Part shown: positions 17,602 to 26,272 of the stretch, in pieces | How positions within the stretch are numbered: the stretch's first letter is position 1 | Layout of the letters: the number at the start of each line of letters is the position of its first letter | Assembly (NCBI GenBank): GCA_951800685.1 | Contig: CATOJY010000029.1 | Span: forward strand, 1-42,314 | DNA: 42,314 nucleotides | Source: an uncultured Lachnospiraceae bacterium | Lineage (GTDB): Bacteria; Bacillota; Clostridia; Lachnospirales; Lachnospiraceae | Reading direction: 5' to 3' | Notes under the pieces: model-generated | What the model saw: the letters and a program-made list of their open reading frames with translations, nothing else | Told to the model about the DNA's origin: nothing | The model's database searches: none | Program-made: the position numbers and the translations under genes

Positions 17602-18516
17602 ATGCGACATTTAATGAATCCACTGGATTTTACCGTGGAAGAACTTGACAAACTTTTTGATCTTGCGGATGATATCAAGGCTGATCCCGCCAAATATGCC
17701 CATTCATGTGAAGGCAAAAAACTTGCCTCCTGCTTCTATGAACCTAGCACAAGGACACGACTCAGCTTCGAAGCCGCTATGCTGAATCTTGGCGGGCAGG
17801 TGCTTGGATTTTCTGATGCTGGTTCCTCCTCTGCGTCTAAAGGGGAGAGCGTATCTGATACAATCAGGATTATCTCCTGCTACGCCGACATCTGTGCCAT
17901 GCGGCACCCCAAAGAAGGTGCTCCCATGGTAGCCGCTGAACGCTCAGGAATTCCAGTCATCAATGCAGGGGATGGCGGGCACCAGCATCCCACACAGACC
18001 TTAACCGATCTTCTCACCATCCGCGCTCTCAAAGGGCGGTTGGGCAATTTTACCATTGGGCTATGTGGTGACTTGAAATTTGGCAGAACAGTTCACTCCT
18101 TAATCAATGCATTGATCCGTTATCCTGGTATTCATTTCATCTTTATCTCTCCGCCGGAACTGAAAGTGCCAGACTATATTACTGATATGCTGGCTGAGAA
18201 GGGAATCCCTTATGAGGAAGTGATCCGTTTAGAAGACAGTATTGCACAGCTGGATCTCCTGTATATGACCAGAGTCCAAAGGGAACGTTTCTTTAACGAA
18301 GAGGATTATGTACGCCTGAAAGATTTCTACATATTAAACAAAGAAAAAATGAATCTCGCTAAGAAAGATATGCTGGTACTACATCCACTCCCACGCGTCA
18401 ATGAGATCTCTGTAGAGGTAGATGATGACCCCCGTGCTGTCTATTTCAAACAGGCTCACTATGGGGTTTATGTCAGAATGGCACTGATTCTTACCCTGTT
18501 AGAGTCTGCCAGATGA
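17602..18516 (+). CDS. pyrB: Aspartate carbamoyltransferase, catalytic chain
   Basis: A 304-residue ATCase that makes carbamoyl-aspartate in pyrimidine synthesis. The carbamoyl-phosphate loop is [16 protein letters not shown] at about residue 48; [11 protein letters not shown] carries the 80s-loop Ser and Lys; [27 protein letters not shown] and [11 protein letters not shown] are all present. GGTAGGG precedes the start. PyrI follows after 143 bases, so the enzyme is the regulated holoenzyme type. No PyrR-type anti-terminator leader was recognised in the 48 bases between the preceding terminator and the start. Confidence 0.97.
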   Translation: MRHLMNPLDFTVEELDKLFDLADDIKADPAKYAHSCEGKKLASCFYEPSTRTRLSFEAAMLNLGGQVLGFSDAGSSSASKGESVSDTIRIISCYADICAMRHPKEGAPMVAAERSGIPVINAGDGGHQHPTQTLTDLLTIRALKGRLGNFTIGLCGDLKFGRTVHSLINALIRYPGIHFIFISPPELKVPDYITDMLAEKGIPYEEVIRLEDSIAQLDLLYMTRVQRERFFNEEDYVRLKDFYILNKEKMNLAKKDMLVLHPLPRVNEISVEVDDDPRAVYFKQAHYGVYVRMALILTLLESAR

Positions 18517-18659
18517 ACAGGATTGTCTGCCCCCACATAGATCAGATTACTTCACATAAACTGACATGACTCTAAGAATATTATTAAACAAAGCGGAGGG
18601 CATTTTCCTCCCTAGCTGTATTCGTCAAATAAACTATCAATAAGAAAGGATTTTCAGAC

Positions 18660-19100
18660 ATGTTAAACGTAGGAAAAATTGAGGAAGGTTTCGTACTGGA
18701 CCATATCAAGGCCGGTAAAAGTCTCTCCATTTATCATCACCTGCAGCTTGATCAGCTGGACTGTACCGTGGCTATTATCAAGAACGCCCGCAGCAATAAG
18801 ATGGGTAAGAAAGATATTCTGAAAGTAGAATGCGATATCAATACTCTGAATCTGGATGTTCTGGCTTTCATTGACCACAATATCACCGTTAACGTCATTA
18901 AGGATGGTAAGATTGTAGATAAGAAAGAACTGATCCTGCCCCGTGAGATCAAAAATGTAATCAAATGCCGCAATCCACGTTGTATCACTTCAATCGAACA
19001 GGAACTTCCCCATATTTTCGTATTAGCCGATGAGGAAAAAGAAATCTACCGCTGTAAATACTGTGAAGAGAAAGCCAGCAAATCTGCTTCTGCCTGGTAA
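18660..19100 (+). CDS. pyrI: Aspartate carbamoyltransferase, regulatory chain
   Basis: A 146-residue regulatory subunit that binds nucleotides at its N-terminal domain and PyrB through a zinc domain. The allosteric domain shows VGKIEEGFVLDHIKAGKSL and VAIIKNARSNKMGKKDILKVE. The zinc site is four cysteines in KCRNPRCITSIEQ and YRCKYCEEKA. AGAAAGGA lies 9 bases upstream. It is transcribed with pyrB. Confidence 0.97.
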   Translation: MLNVGKIEEGFVLDHIKAGKSLSIYHHLQLDQLDCTVAIIKNARSNKMGKKDILKVECDINTLNLDVLAFIDHNITVNVIKDGKIVDKKELILPREIKNVIKCRNPRCITSIEQELPHIFVLADEEKEIYRCKYCEEKASKSASAW

Positions 19101-19104
19101 AACA

Positions 19105-19146
19105 AAAACCTCAGGTGTCATAACATAAATGAACACCTGAGGTTTT
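19105..19146. terminator. Bidirectional terminator between pyrI and the HD-GYP gene
   Basis: Perfect 14-bp arms, AAAACCTCAGGTGT (19105-19118) and ACACCTGAGGTTTT (19133-19146), with T-rich ends on both strands. It separates convergent genes ending at 19100 and 19178. Confidence 0.9.
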
Positions 19147-19177
19147 ATATGTCCTGATCTTTTGCTATTCTTCTCGT

Positions 19178-20254
19178 CTACGCTTCTTTCTGTCCTCTCC
19201 GGACCACTTCCTCGAATTCCGGTCTGGCCGAAGTCAGGCATGCCATTAATTTCGGCGAGAAAATACCACATTTACCATTTGTGATCATATCATAGGCTAC
19301 ATCTGGTGTAAATGCCGCCTTATACACTCTCTTATGTACCAATGCGTCATATACATCCGCTACCGACACGATCTGGGCTGCAATCGGGATCTCTTCTCCT
19401 TGCAGATGATCCGGATAGCCTCTCCCATCATACCGCTCATGATGATACCGGCAAATCTCATAGCTCACTCTGCGATACTCTCCCTGCTGGATATCCCCCA
19501 GCATTTCAATCACATCACAGCCTCTAGTTGTATGCGATTTCATGACATCAAACTCTTCATCCGTAAGCTTTCCTGGTTTCAGGAGAATGCCATCAGGGAT
19601 GACAATCTTACCTACATCATGCAGAGCTGCCGCCGAAGTAATGATACTGATCATCGTATCATCCAGACCATACTCTGGATAGGCCTTCGCCACATGCTTC
19701 GCCAAAATATTCGTAAATGTCTTCACCCGCTTAACATGATCGCCGGATTCCAGATTTCGGAACTCTACCACATTACTCATCACATCGATGATGTGATCAT
19801 TCATATGCCGCAGTTCTTCCGCCTGCTTGCGCAGTACTTTTGTCTGTATCTCCACCATTTCTTCCAGGTGACGCTTATTGTAATACAGCTCGATTACATT
19901 CCTGGTACGCTGCTTCACGATATATGAATCAAAAGGTTTCTTGATAATATCGCTTGCGCCCAGACGATACGCATCGCGTTCGATCTGTGTTGTTGCCTCT
20001 CCTGTAATCAGAAGCACTGGAATATTATCGATCCACTTGCGCTCCTTCATCTCCTCTAGGACTTCTACACCGGTCATAACAGGCATCACGACATCCAACA
20101 GGACCACTGATATCTCTTCAGGCTTAGAGGCAATGATATCCATAGCCTCTCTGCCATTAGACGCCTGAATTGTATTATAATCTTCGAATATTTCACACAG
20201 AATCTCTCTGTTAATATCCACGTCATCTACGATCAATATGGTTGAATTATTCAT
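19178..20254 (-). CDS. Response regulator with HD-GYP domain
   Basis: A 358-residue two-domain protein. Residues 1-125 are a receiver domain (ILIVDDVDINREIL, phospho-acceptor Asp in VVLLDVVMPVMTG, conserved Thr in LLITGEAT, Lys in IIKKPFDS). A helical linker leads to an HD-GYP domain at about 165-350: HVKRVKTFTNILA, ALHDVGKIVIPDGIL, HHERYDGRGYPDHLQGEEIP and VADVYDAL. HD-GYP proteins usually hydrolyse cyclic di-GMP, and the HD and GYP motifs are intact; activity is inferred. It starts 20 bases after the pnp stop. No partner histidine kinase is in the window. Confidence 0.93.
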   Translation of the reverse strand: MNNSTILIVDDVDINREILCEIFEDYNTIQASNGREAMDIIASKPEEISVVLLDVVMPVMTGVEVLEEMKERKWIDNIPVLLITGEATTQIERDAYRLGASDIIKKPFDSYIVKQRTRNVIELYYNKRHLEEMVEIQTKVLRKQAEELRHMNDHIIDVMSNVVEFRNLESGDHVKRVKTFTNILAKHVAKAYPEYGLDDTMISIITSAAALHDVGKIVIPDGILLKPGKLTDEEFDVMKSHTTRGCDVIEMLGDIQQGEYRRVSYEICRYHHERYDGRGYPDHLQGEEIPIAAQIVSVADVYDALVHKRVYKAAFTPDVAYDMITNGKCGIFSPKLMACLTSARPEFEEVVRRGQKEA

Positions 20255-20274
20255 ACATACCTCTTTATATTTTA

Positions 20275-22365
20275 TTAAACTTGCGCCACATCTTTCATGG
20301 AGAAGCTCATTCTGCCCATCTTATCCTTACCAAGGCATACGACTATCACTTTGTCGCCAAGCGTAAGGACATCTTCTACATGGTTAATCCGCTCTCTGGC
20401 AATCTTGGAAATATGAACCATGCCTTCCTTGCCCGGAGCAAACTCTACAAACGCACCAAACTCCTTGATGCTGACCACAGTCCCTTTAAAGATCTGTCCT
20501 TCTTCAAAGTCTGTCACGATCGTCTTGATCATCTCTACAGCCTTGTCCATCATGACCTTATCTGTACCACAGACTGAAACCTGTCCATCATCCGTGATAT
20601 CGATTTTCACACCTGTGCGGGCAATAATCTCATTGATCGTCTTACCACGCTGTCCGACTACATCACCGATCTTCTCAGGATCAATCTGAACGGAAATGAT
20701 CTTCGGCGCATACGGTCCTACTTCCTTACGCGGTGCCGCAATTGCAGGTGTCATACAGTTCGCCATAATGAATTCTCTTGCCTCACGGCACCTCGCAATG
20801 GCTCCCTCCACGATCGGTTTGGTTAACCCATGAATCTTAATATCCATCTGGATCGCTGTGATTCCGTCATGCGTACCAGTTACCTTGAAATCCATATCAC
20901 CGAAGAAATCTTCCAAGCCCTGGATATCTGTTAACAGTACGAAATCATCATCCGTCTCCCCGGTCACTAGCCCACAGGAAATACCTGCCACCATCTTCTT
21001 GATCGGCACGCCCGCTGCCATAAGAGACATACAGGACGCACAGGTAGATGCCATCGATGTGGAACCGTTCGATTCAAAGGTCTCCGACACCGTGCGGATT
21101 GCATACGGAAATTCCTCTTCTGAAGGAAGTACCGGAATCAATGCTCTCTCTGCCAACGCTCCATGTCCGATCTCTCTGCGGCCCGGCCCACGGCTGACCT
21201 TCGTCTCGCCTACGGAGTAGGATGGGAAATTATAGTGATGCATATATCTCTTGGATGTGATATTCTCATCTAATCCATCTACCCTCTGTACTTCTGAAAG
21301 CGGCGCCAATGTACAGACATTACAGATCTGTGTCTGGCCACGGGTAAACATAGCGGAACCATGCACTCTCGGAATGATATCCACTTCTGCTGCAAGCGGT
21401 CTGATCTGATCTAGTGCCCGTCCATCCGGACGTTTATGATCTTTCAAAATCATCTTACGGACTGTCTTCTTCTGATACTGGTAGACTGCTTCACCAAGCA
21501 CTGCAAGATACTCTTCCTTCTCTGCAAAAGCCTCTTCCAACTTCGCAGTGATATTCCTGATGTTTTCCTCCCGAACCTGCTTCTCATCGGTAAAAACTGC
21601 TGTCTCCATCTCTTCCGGTGTCACGATTGCCTTGATATCCTCAAACATCTGCTCTGGGATCGCACAACTCTCATAGGTGTGCTTCGGTTTACCAACCTCC
21701 TCAACAATCTGATTGATAAAAGCGATAACCGTCTGGTTTATCTCATGTGCCTTGTAGATCGCCTCCAGCACTCTGGCCTCCGGCACCTCATTGGCTCCTG
21801 CCTCAATCATCATGACTTTCTGTGCTGTAGAAGCAACCGTCATCTTAAGATCGCCCTTATCCCACTGCTCCTGGGAAGGATTGACAATCAGTTCTCCATC
21901 AACAAGTCCCATCTGCGTCATAGCGCATGGACCGTTAAAGGGAATATCCGAAATACAGGTTGCAATCGCTGTACCAATCATTGCCACCAGCTCTGGACGG
22001 CATGCCGGATCAACACTCATTACCATATTATTGAGCGTGACATCATTCCGGTAATCCTTCGGAAATAATGGTCTCATCGGTCTGTCAATGACACGGCTTG
22101 TGAGAACGGCATTCTCAGAAGCCTTCCCTTCCCGCTTATTAAAACCGCCTGGAATTTTACCAACAGAATACAGTTTCTCCTCATATTCCACACTGCAGGG
22201 GAAGAAATCAATTCCTTCTCTCGGCTTCTCAGACGCTGTAGCCGTAGATAAGACAGTTGTCTCTCCATACTGCATAAAAGCGCATCCATTCGCCTGCTTT
22301 CCTACTCTGCCGATATCCACACGAAGTGTCCGTCCGGCAAGTTCTAATGTGTAACTCTTGTACAT
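20275..22365 (-). CDS. pnp: Polynucleotide phosphorylase
   Basis: A 696-residue PNPase, a phosphorolytic 3'-to-5' exoribonuclease. It has two RNase PH domains around an all-alpha domain (GRTLRVDIGRVGKQANG, DFFPCSVEYEEKLYSVGKIP, then GRREIGHGALAERAL and the SNGSTSMAS active-site strand). The KH domain is GDVVGQRGKTINEIIARTG and the S1 domain is GQIFKGTVVSIKEFGAFVEF at the C-terminus. The start at 22365 has AAAGGAGAGAAGATT in front; a longer in-frame start at 22458 has no ribosome site. It follows rpsO, the classic rpsO-pnp arrangement. Confidence 0.97.
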   Translation of the reverse strand: MYKSYTLELAGRTLRVDIGRVGKQANGCAFMQYGETTVLSTATASEKPREGIDFFPCSVEYEEKLYSVGKIPGGFNKREGKASENAVLTSRVIDRPMRPLFPKDYRNDVTLNNMVMSVDPACRPELVAMIGTAIATCISDIPFNGPCAMTQMGLVDGELIVNPSQEQWDKGDLKMTVASTAQKVMMIEAGANEVPEARVLEAIYKAHEINQTVIAFINQIVEEVGKPKHTYESCAIPEQMFEDIKAIVTPEEMETAVFTDEKQVREENIRNITAKLEEAFAEKEEYLAVLGEAVYQYQKKTVRKMILKDHKRPDGRALDQIRPLAAEVDIIPRVHGSAMFTRGQTQICNVCTLAPLSEVQRVDGLDENITSKRYMHHYNFPSYSVGETKVSRGPGRREIGHGALAERALIPVLPSEEEFPYAIRTVSETFESNGSTSMASTCASCMSLMAAGVPIKKMVAGISCGLVTGETDDDFVLLTDIQGLEDFFGDMDFKVTGTHDGITAIQMDIKIHGLTKPIVEGAIARCREAREFIMANCMTPAIAAPRKEVGPYAPKIISVQIDPEKIGDVVGQRGKTINEIIARTGVKIDITDDGQVSVCGTDKVMMDKAVEMIKTIVTDFEEGQIFKGTVVSIKEFGAFVEFAPGKEGMVHISKIARERINHVEDVLTLGDKVIVVCLGKDKMGRMSFSMKDVAQV

Positions 22366-22541
22366 AATCTTCTCTCCTTTTCTCGTCCCACGGAATTCTT
22401 CCACGGCGACATGGTCTATACGCAAGGCAGAAGACGCCGAAACTACAAATATACGCACAAAGCACTATCCTTATACATATATTTGTGGTCTCGGATGCTT
22501 CTTCTACCCATACATCTGACCTACCCTTTCGAAAAACCGAA

Positions 22542-22584
22542 AAGGCGAACGAAACTGGATATCATCCAGCCTTACATCCGCCTT
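22542..22584 (-). terminator. Hairpin terminator between rpsO and pnp
   Basis: Outer arms 22542-22547 and 22579-22584 (AAGGCG/CGCCTT) enclose an inner stem CTGGAT/ATCCAG (22555-22569). On the minus strand it is followed by TTCGGTTTTT. It may be a partial terminator or processing stem that sets the rpsO:pnp ratio. Confidence 0.5.
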
Positions 22585-22594
22585 CCGCCTTGTC

Positions 22595-22861
22595 TTATTT
22601 TCTCAATCCAAGTCTTTCGATCAGGGAACGATATCTTTCAATATCCTTGTTTTTCAGGTAAGCAAGCAGACCGCGTCTCTGACCGACCATTTTCAAAAGG
22701 CCGCGTCTGGAATGATGATCTTTCGGATTCTCCTTAAGATGCTCTGTCAGCTCCTGGATTCTCGCTGTGAGAACTGCTACCTGTACCTCCGGTGAACCTG
22801 TATCGCCGGGTGTTCTTGCATACTCATTAATGATTGCTGTTTTCTTCTCTTTCGAAATCAT
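22595..22861 (-). CDS. rpsO: 30S ribosomal protein S15
   Basis: An 88-residue S15, exactly the usual size. It binds the 16S rRNA three-way junction early in 30S assembly. Signatures are [23 protein letters not shown] and [28 protein letters not shown] lies 6 bases before the start. It has its own promoter and a 106-nt leader that may be bound by S15 itself. Confidence 0.98.
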   Translation of the reverse strand: MISKEKKTAIINEYARTPGDTGSPEVQVAVLTARIQELTEHLKENPKDHHSRRGLLKMVGQRRGLLAYLKNKDIERYRSLIERLGLRK

Positions 22862-22967
22862 AGTTTCTCCTTTCCATTACAAGGGTCCTCTCTCTGAAAT
22901 ACCCTTTAACCGCCAGACACCAAGATTGGGTTGGAGTGTCCCATCTCTGAGCGCCAGCTAAATTCCA
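22862..22967 (-). promoter_or_regulatory. Structured rpsO leader, candidate S15 autoregulatory element
   Basis: About 106 nt from the predicted start site to the rpsO ATG. On the minus strand it can form GACAC...GTGTC and GGGTATT...GACCC stems, with a matching CTGGCG and TCTGGCGG pair nearby. S15 autoregulates through diverse leader RNAs in several phyla (known). That this leader does so is inference. Confidence 0.35.
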
Positions 22968-22973
22968 TTGGTT

Positions 22974-23002
22974 ATTTTAACATACAAAGTATCTATTGTA
23001 AA
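22974..23002 (-). promoter_or_regulatory. Sigma-A promoter of rpsO
   Basis: On the minus strand TTTACA (22997-23002), a 17-bp spacer and TAAAAT (22974-22979). Confidence 0.75.
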
Positions 23003-23021
23003 GCATTTTCACACGCAGATA

Positions 23022-24353
23022 TCATGTATCATGCAACACCCTGACCGCTTTTACCGGACTTCTGTACGATACATTAGAAATACGGATTCCCGTCTTAGGA
23101 TTACTTGCATGAATTACCTGTCCGCCCCCAATATAGATTGCCACATGATTGATCCGCTTGCCATTGCCGTAAAAGATCAGATCGCCCGGCTGTGCCTCTG
23201 ATACTTTGATCGCAGTCCCGCTGCCCGCCTGCGCTACAGACGAATGGGGCAGGCTTATACCATACTTCTTGAATACACTTAAAACAAAACCGGAACAATC
23301 CGCACCTTTGGTCAGGCTCGTACCACCCCAAACATAAGGATTGCCGAGAAATTCCTTAGCGTATTGGCATACATCTACCCGCACGTTAGACACACCCTGT
23401 CCATAGAAAAGTTCCGTCATTGTAACGGCTGTTCCAAGCTCTGCACTTACCTCTACATACTCTGCAGATACGAACACTTCCTCATCATCCAGATAGACTC
23501 TGACCCAGTCTCCCTCTACATCCGATACTTCCAACTCTTCCCCATTTGGAACTAACGTGATAACTTCCGAATCTGTATTGGCTTCCGCCCTGACTTTCAG
23601 GCTGTCCGTGGTGACACGTGCCATCGTCACCGCCAGTTCCTGTGCCTTGCGCTTAGCCGGTATCCCTGTCAGAAGATATTCCAGGCTGACATATCCCTCT
23701 ACCTTACCGGACTTTATATGCGCCCATGTATCATCACTGTCCAGCACCTCACAGGCCGCATCTTTAGGCAGCTTCCCTACCAGCTTTCCGTCTTCTGCTG
23801 CAACCGCACGGATGTTCAGATTATTGTCTACATTAGCAATTCCCAGATTGGTATAGCCCCAATTAGCATTCTTCGCCTTCTCATAAGCCTCGGCATATTC
23901 CATCTCTGTCTTTGTTGACTCAAGAATCGTACCCGACCCGATCGCTTCTCCCAAAATATCCTGCAGTCTGTTTTCTTTTTTCTCTGAGGGATTCCCATTT
24001 CCCTCCTTCTGCTCTTCTTCTGTTCCTTCTGCGCTAGTTCCTTCTTGATCAGCGTCTATCGCATTCTGTCCGCTTCCAGCCTTTTCGCCTGTACGGTCCG
24101 CTTCTTTTTCAAATGTCTGGTTTGCATTCCCGTCGTTTCCAAGTGTTCTATCTAATACGCTGCTATCCCCTGCTGCACCATCCTCACCTGCGGCATCCTC
24201 TGTGTCCTCAGACCCAGCCTCTATAGCACCTGTAATCTCGGTACCAACCATTCCTATTGACAAAAGATCTGGAAGATTCGCCGCCTGCGACTGAAACGGT
24301 GTCAGAAACAGCAGACACCCTGCCAGCAGACATATGATCTCTTTTCTTTTCAT
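23022..24353 (-). CDS. Secreted NlpC/P60 peptidoglycan hydrolase with SH3 domains
   Basis: A 443-residue wall endopeptidase. Residues 1-25 are a signal peptide (MKRKEIICLLAGCLLFLTP, likely cut after SQA). Residues 35-135 are a low-complexity Asp/Glu/Gly linker. Two SH3-type wall-binding repeats follow (LNIRAVAAEDGKLVGKLPKD, about 170-230, and LKVRAEANTDSEVITLVPNG, about 245-305). The NlpC/P60 domain, about 325-443, has catalytic Cys in KGADCSGFVLSVF and His in INHVAIYIGGG. It should cut the D-Glu-diamino acid bond of stem peptides. LAGC at residues 10-13 looks like a lipobox, but the hydrophobic run before it is too short. Its promoter carries a WalR-like box. Confidence 0.94.
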   Translation of the reverse strand: MKRKEIICLLAGCLLFLTPFQSQAANLPDLLSIGMVGTEITGAIEAGSEDTEDAAGEDGAAGDSSVLDRTLGNDGNANQTFEKEADRTGEKAGSGQNAIDADQEGTSAEGTEEEQKEGNGNPSEKKENRLQDILGEAIGSGTILESTKTEMEYAEAYEKAKNANWGYTNLGIANVDNNLNIRAVAAEDGKLVGKLPKDAACEVLDSDDTWAHIKSGKVEGYVSLEYLLTGIPAKRKAQELAVTMARVTTDSLKVRAEANTDSEVITLVPNGEELEVSDVEGDWVRVYLDDEEVFVSAEYVEVSAELGTAVTMTELFYGQGVSNVRVDVCQYAKEFLGNPYVWGGTSLTKGADCSGFVLSVFKKYGISLPHSSVAQAGSGTAIKVSEAQPGDLIFYGNGKRINHVAIYIGGGQVIHASNPKTGIRISNVSYRSPVKAVRVLHDT

Positions 24354-24390
24354 CCTGCTTTCCTCTCATCGAAATCACTTCTTCACAATT

Positions 24391-24407
24391 TGTAACATTT
24401 CTGTAAC
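24391..24407 (+). promoter_or_regulatory. Candidate WalR (YycF) box
   Basis: TGTAAC-ATTTC-TGTAAC fits the published WalR consensus TGTWAH-N5-TGTWAH with no mismatch. It lies at about +7 to +23 of the NlpC/P60 transcript, on the strand opposite the gene. A downstream site favours repression. Confidence 0.55.
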
Positions 24408-24420
24408 AATTCCGAGAGAT

Positions 24421-24449
24421 ATTATAACAGCAGAAAAGAAATCTGTCAA
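24421..24449 (-). promoter_or_regulatory. Consensus sigma-A promoter of the NlpC/P60 gene
   Basis: On the minus strand TTGACA (24444-24449), a 17-bp spacer and TATAAT (24421-24426), a full consensus match. Start of transcription is near 24414. Confidence 0.88.
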
Positions 24450-24472
24450 ATGCCTCTTTTTACCGTTCTTTC

Positions 24473-26113
24473 TCAAGTACCCATCTCTTCCCCATAACTA
24501 TTCGAAAATGCAATGTTTACAGCATGGTCTGCCACTCGCTCCAGGCCAGATATGATATCGGAATACAGTGCCCCTGCCTCTGGGGAACACTCGTTATTTG
24601 ACAATCTCTCAATGTGTTTCTGCTGCAGCTCCTTCTCCTTCTCGTCGATTGCATCTTCAAGATGTACAACATCTTCCATATGCTCCTCTGTGTCCTTGAC
24701 AAACATCGCAAACGAAAACCGCAGCAGCGTATTAACCATATCCAACATCTCACCCAGTTCTCTTTGTGCCTCTTTCGAGAATCCCACACCAGTCTCAATC
24801 CTGCGCACAGCGGCCTCCGCAATATTCTCTGCATGATCCCCAATCCGCTCAATATCGTTCACAACATGGAACAGCGCACCGATATTTTTTAAGTCCTCAA
24901 TCGGCAGCGTCGTCTGGTTGATTTTAACCAGATAACGGGTAATGGCATGGCTTAAGAAATCAATGTTCTTCTCAACTTCCTTCACTTCACCGATCTCATC
25001 CCGATCCAGTGTCATGAGAACATTCATCGCACGGTTTAAGTTTTCATTGGCAAGCGCCGCCATACGATCCAATTCCTTGATCGCTTCCACTACCGCAGTA
25101 GCAGGATTTAAAACTGATTTCTCCCCGATATATTTTAGCTGGTAACTGTCCCTGTAACCCACTTTCTGATCATCACCAGGTACAAACAGGTAGGTCAGCT
25201 TTACAATTCCCTGAATAAACGGCATCAAAATGATCACCTGGAAGATCTTGATCGCGATATGTGCATACGCGACAACCCGTCCAAGATTGTTTCCTGTCAC
25301 ATAAATAAGCATGCCTACAATTTGATGCACACAGATCTTGAAAATAAAATAGACTATGATCGTTCCGATCACATTAAAGATCAAATGAATAGCCGCCGCT
25401 CTCTTGGCATCCTTCTTACCGCTCAGGGAAGCCAGCAACGCAGAAGTACATGCACCGATGTTACAACCTAGAATAATGTACATACCGATGTCCATTCCCA
25501 TCAGTCCCTGGTTTGCCAACAAAACCATAATACTGACAGTCACAGAGGAGCTCTGGATAATTGCTGTCAATACCGCTCCCAAAACTACTGCAAAAAACGG
25601 CGTCTGCAAAGACTCAAACATATGTATAACCGCCGGGGAATCCTTCATACCTGACATGGCACTGGACATCGTGCTCAATCCCATAAACAGAACACCAAAC
25701 CCAATGATGACCTCTCCCCACCTTGAAATCTTCTGTTTCTTACAGAACATGATGATCAGCACGCCTACAAGCAAAATAACTGGCGCCGCCTTCTCCAACT
25801 TAAAAGACACCAGGAGTGCCGTCACAGTAGTACCTATATTCGCCCCGAAAATAACTCCTGCCGCCTGTGTCAGAGTCATCAGCCCTGAGTTGACGAAGCT
25901 GACCACCATAACGGTACAGGCTGAAGAGGACTGAATGACTGCCGTAAAGAAAATACCTACGAGGATACCTGTAAACCGGTTCGTCGTCAGCCGTTCCAGA
26001 ATTCCTCTTAGTTTTGCTCCGGCAACTTTCTCAATACTGTCACTCATAATGCGCATACCGTACAAGAAAAGTCCCAGGCCGCCTGTCATGGAAAGAATAA
26101 TCGTTGGATTCAT
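24473..26113 (-). CDS. Na/Pi cotransporter with C-terminal PhoU-like domain
   Basis: A 546-residue inner-membrane transporter of the Na/Pi cotransporter (NptA/YjbB) family. Residues 1-310 hold the membrane core with the two inverted-repeat signatures AVIQSSSACTVMVVSFVNSG and AIIQSSSVTVSIMVLLANQG. The last 200 residues form a cytoplasmic PhoU-like helical domain (AIKELDRMAALANENLNRAM, IERIGDHAENIAEAA, LERVADHAVNIAFSN). It should take up or export phosphate with sodium. It is monocistronic, between ribF and the NlpC/P60 gene. The ribosome site before the ATG at 26113 is weak and distant (GAAGGG, 12 bases). Confidence 0.93.
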   Translation of the reverse strand: MNPTIILSMTGGLGLFLYGMRIMSDSIEKVAGAKLRGILERLTTNRFTGILVGIFFTAVIQSSSACTVMVVSFVNSGLMTLTQAAGVIFGANIGTTVTALLVSFKLEKAAPVILLVGVLIIMFCKKQKISRWGEVIIGFGVLFMGLSTMSSAMSGMKDSPAVIHMFESLQTPFFAVVLGAVLTAIIQSSSVTVSIMVLLANQGLMGMDIGMYIILGCNIGACTSALLASLSGKKDAKRAAAIHLIFNVIGTIIVYFIFKICVHQIVGMLIYVTGNNLGRVVAYAHIAIKIFQVIILMPFIQGIVKLTYLFVPGDDQKVGYRDSYQLKYIGEKSVLNPATAVVEAIKELDRMAALANENLNRAMNVLMTLDRDEIGEVKEVEKNIDFLSHAITRYLVKINQTTLPIEDLKNIGALFHVVNDIERIGDHAENIAEAAVRRIETGVGFSKEAQRELGEMLDMVNTLLRFSFAMFVKDTEEHMEDVVHLEDAIDEKEKELQQKHIERLSNNECSPEAGALYSDIISGLERVADHAVNIAFSNSYGEEMGT

Positions 26114-26158
26114 CTGTATAAGATTCCCTTCATATGTATATATAACTCCGCTCTTCTC

Positions 26159-26187
26159 ATTTTATCGAAAATAAACTATACTGACAA
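26159..26187 (-). promoter_or_regulatory. Sigma-A promoter of the Na/Pi cotransporter gene
   Basis: On the minus strand TTGTCA (26182-26187), a 17-bp spacer and TAAAAT (26159-26164). Confidence 0.72.
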
Positions 26188-26272
26188 GCCCTATCTGACA
26201 CAAAAAATCCATAAAAATGCATAATGCGACACACTGCTCCCAACTACCAGGATTCCATACGATAATGCACAG

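Noticed and set aside
18593..18613. GGAGG/CCTCC hairpin between pyrB and pyrI as an attenuator
   Set aside because: The stem is only 5 bp and no T-run follows.
24300..24353. Lipobox LAGC in the NlpC/P60 signal peptide
   Set aside because: The hydrophobic stretch before the Cys is too short; signal peptidase I cleavage after SQA fits better.
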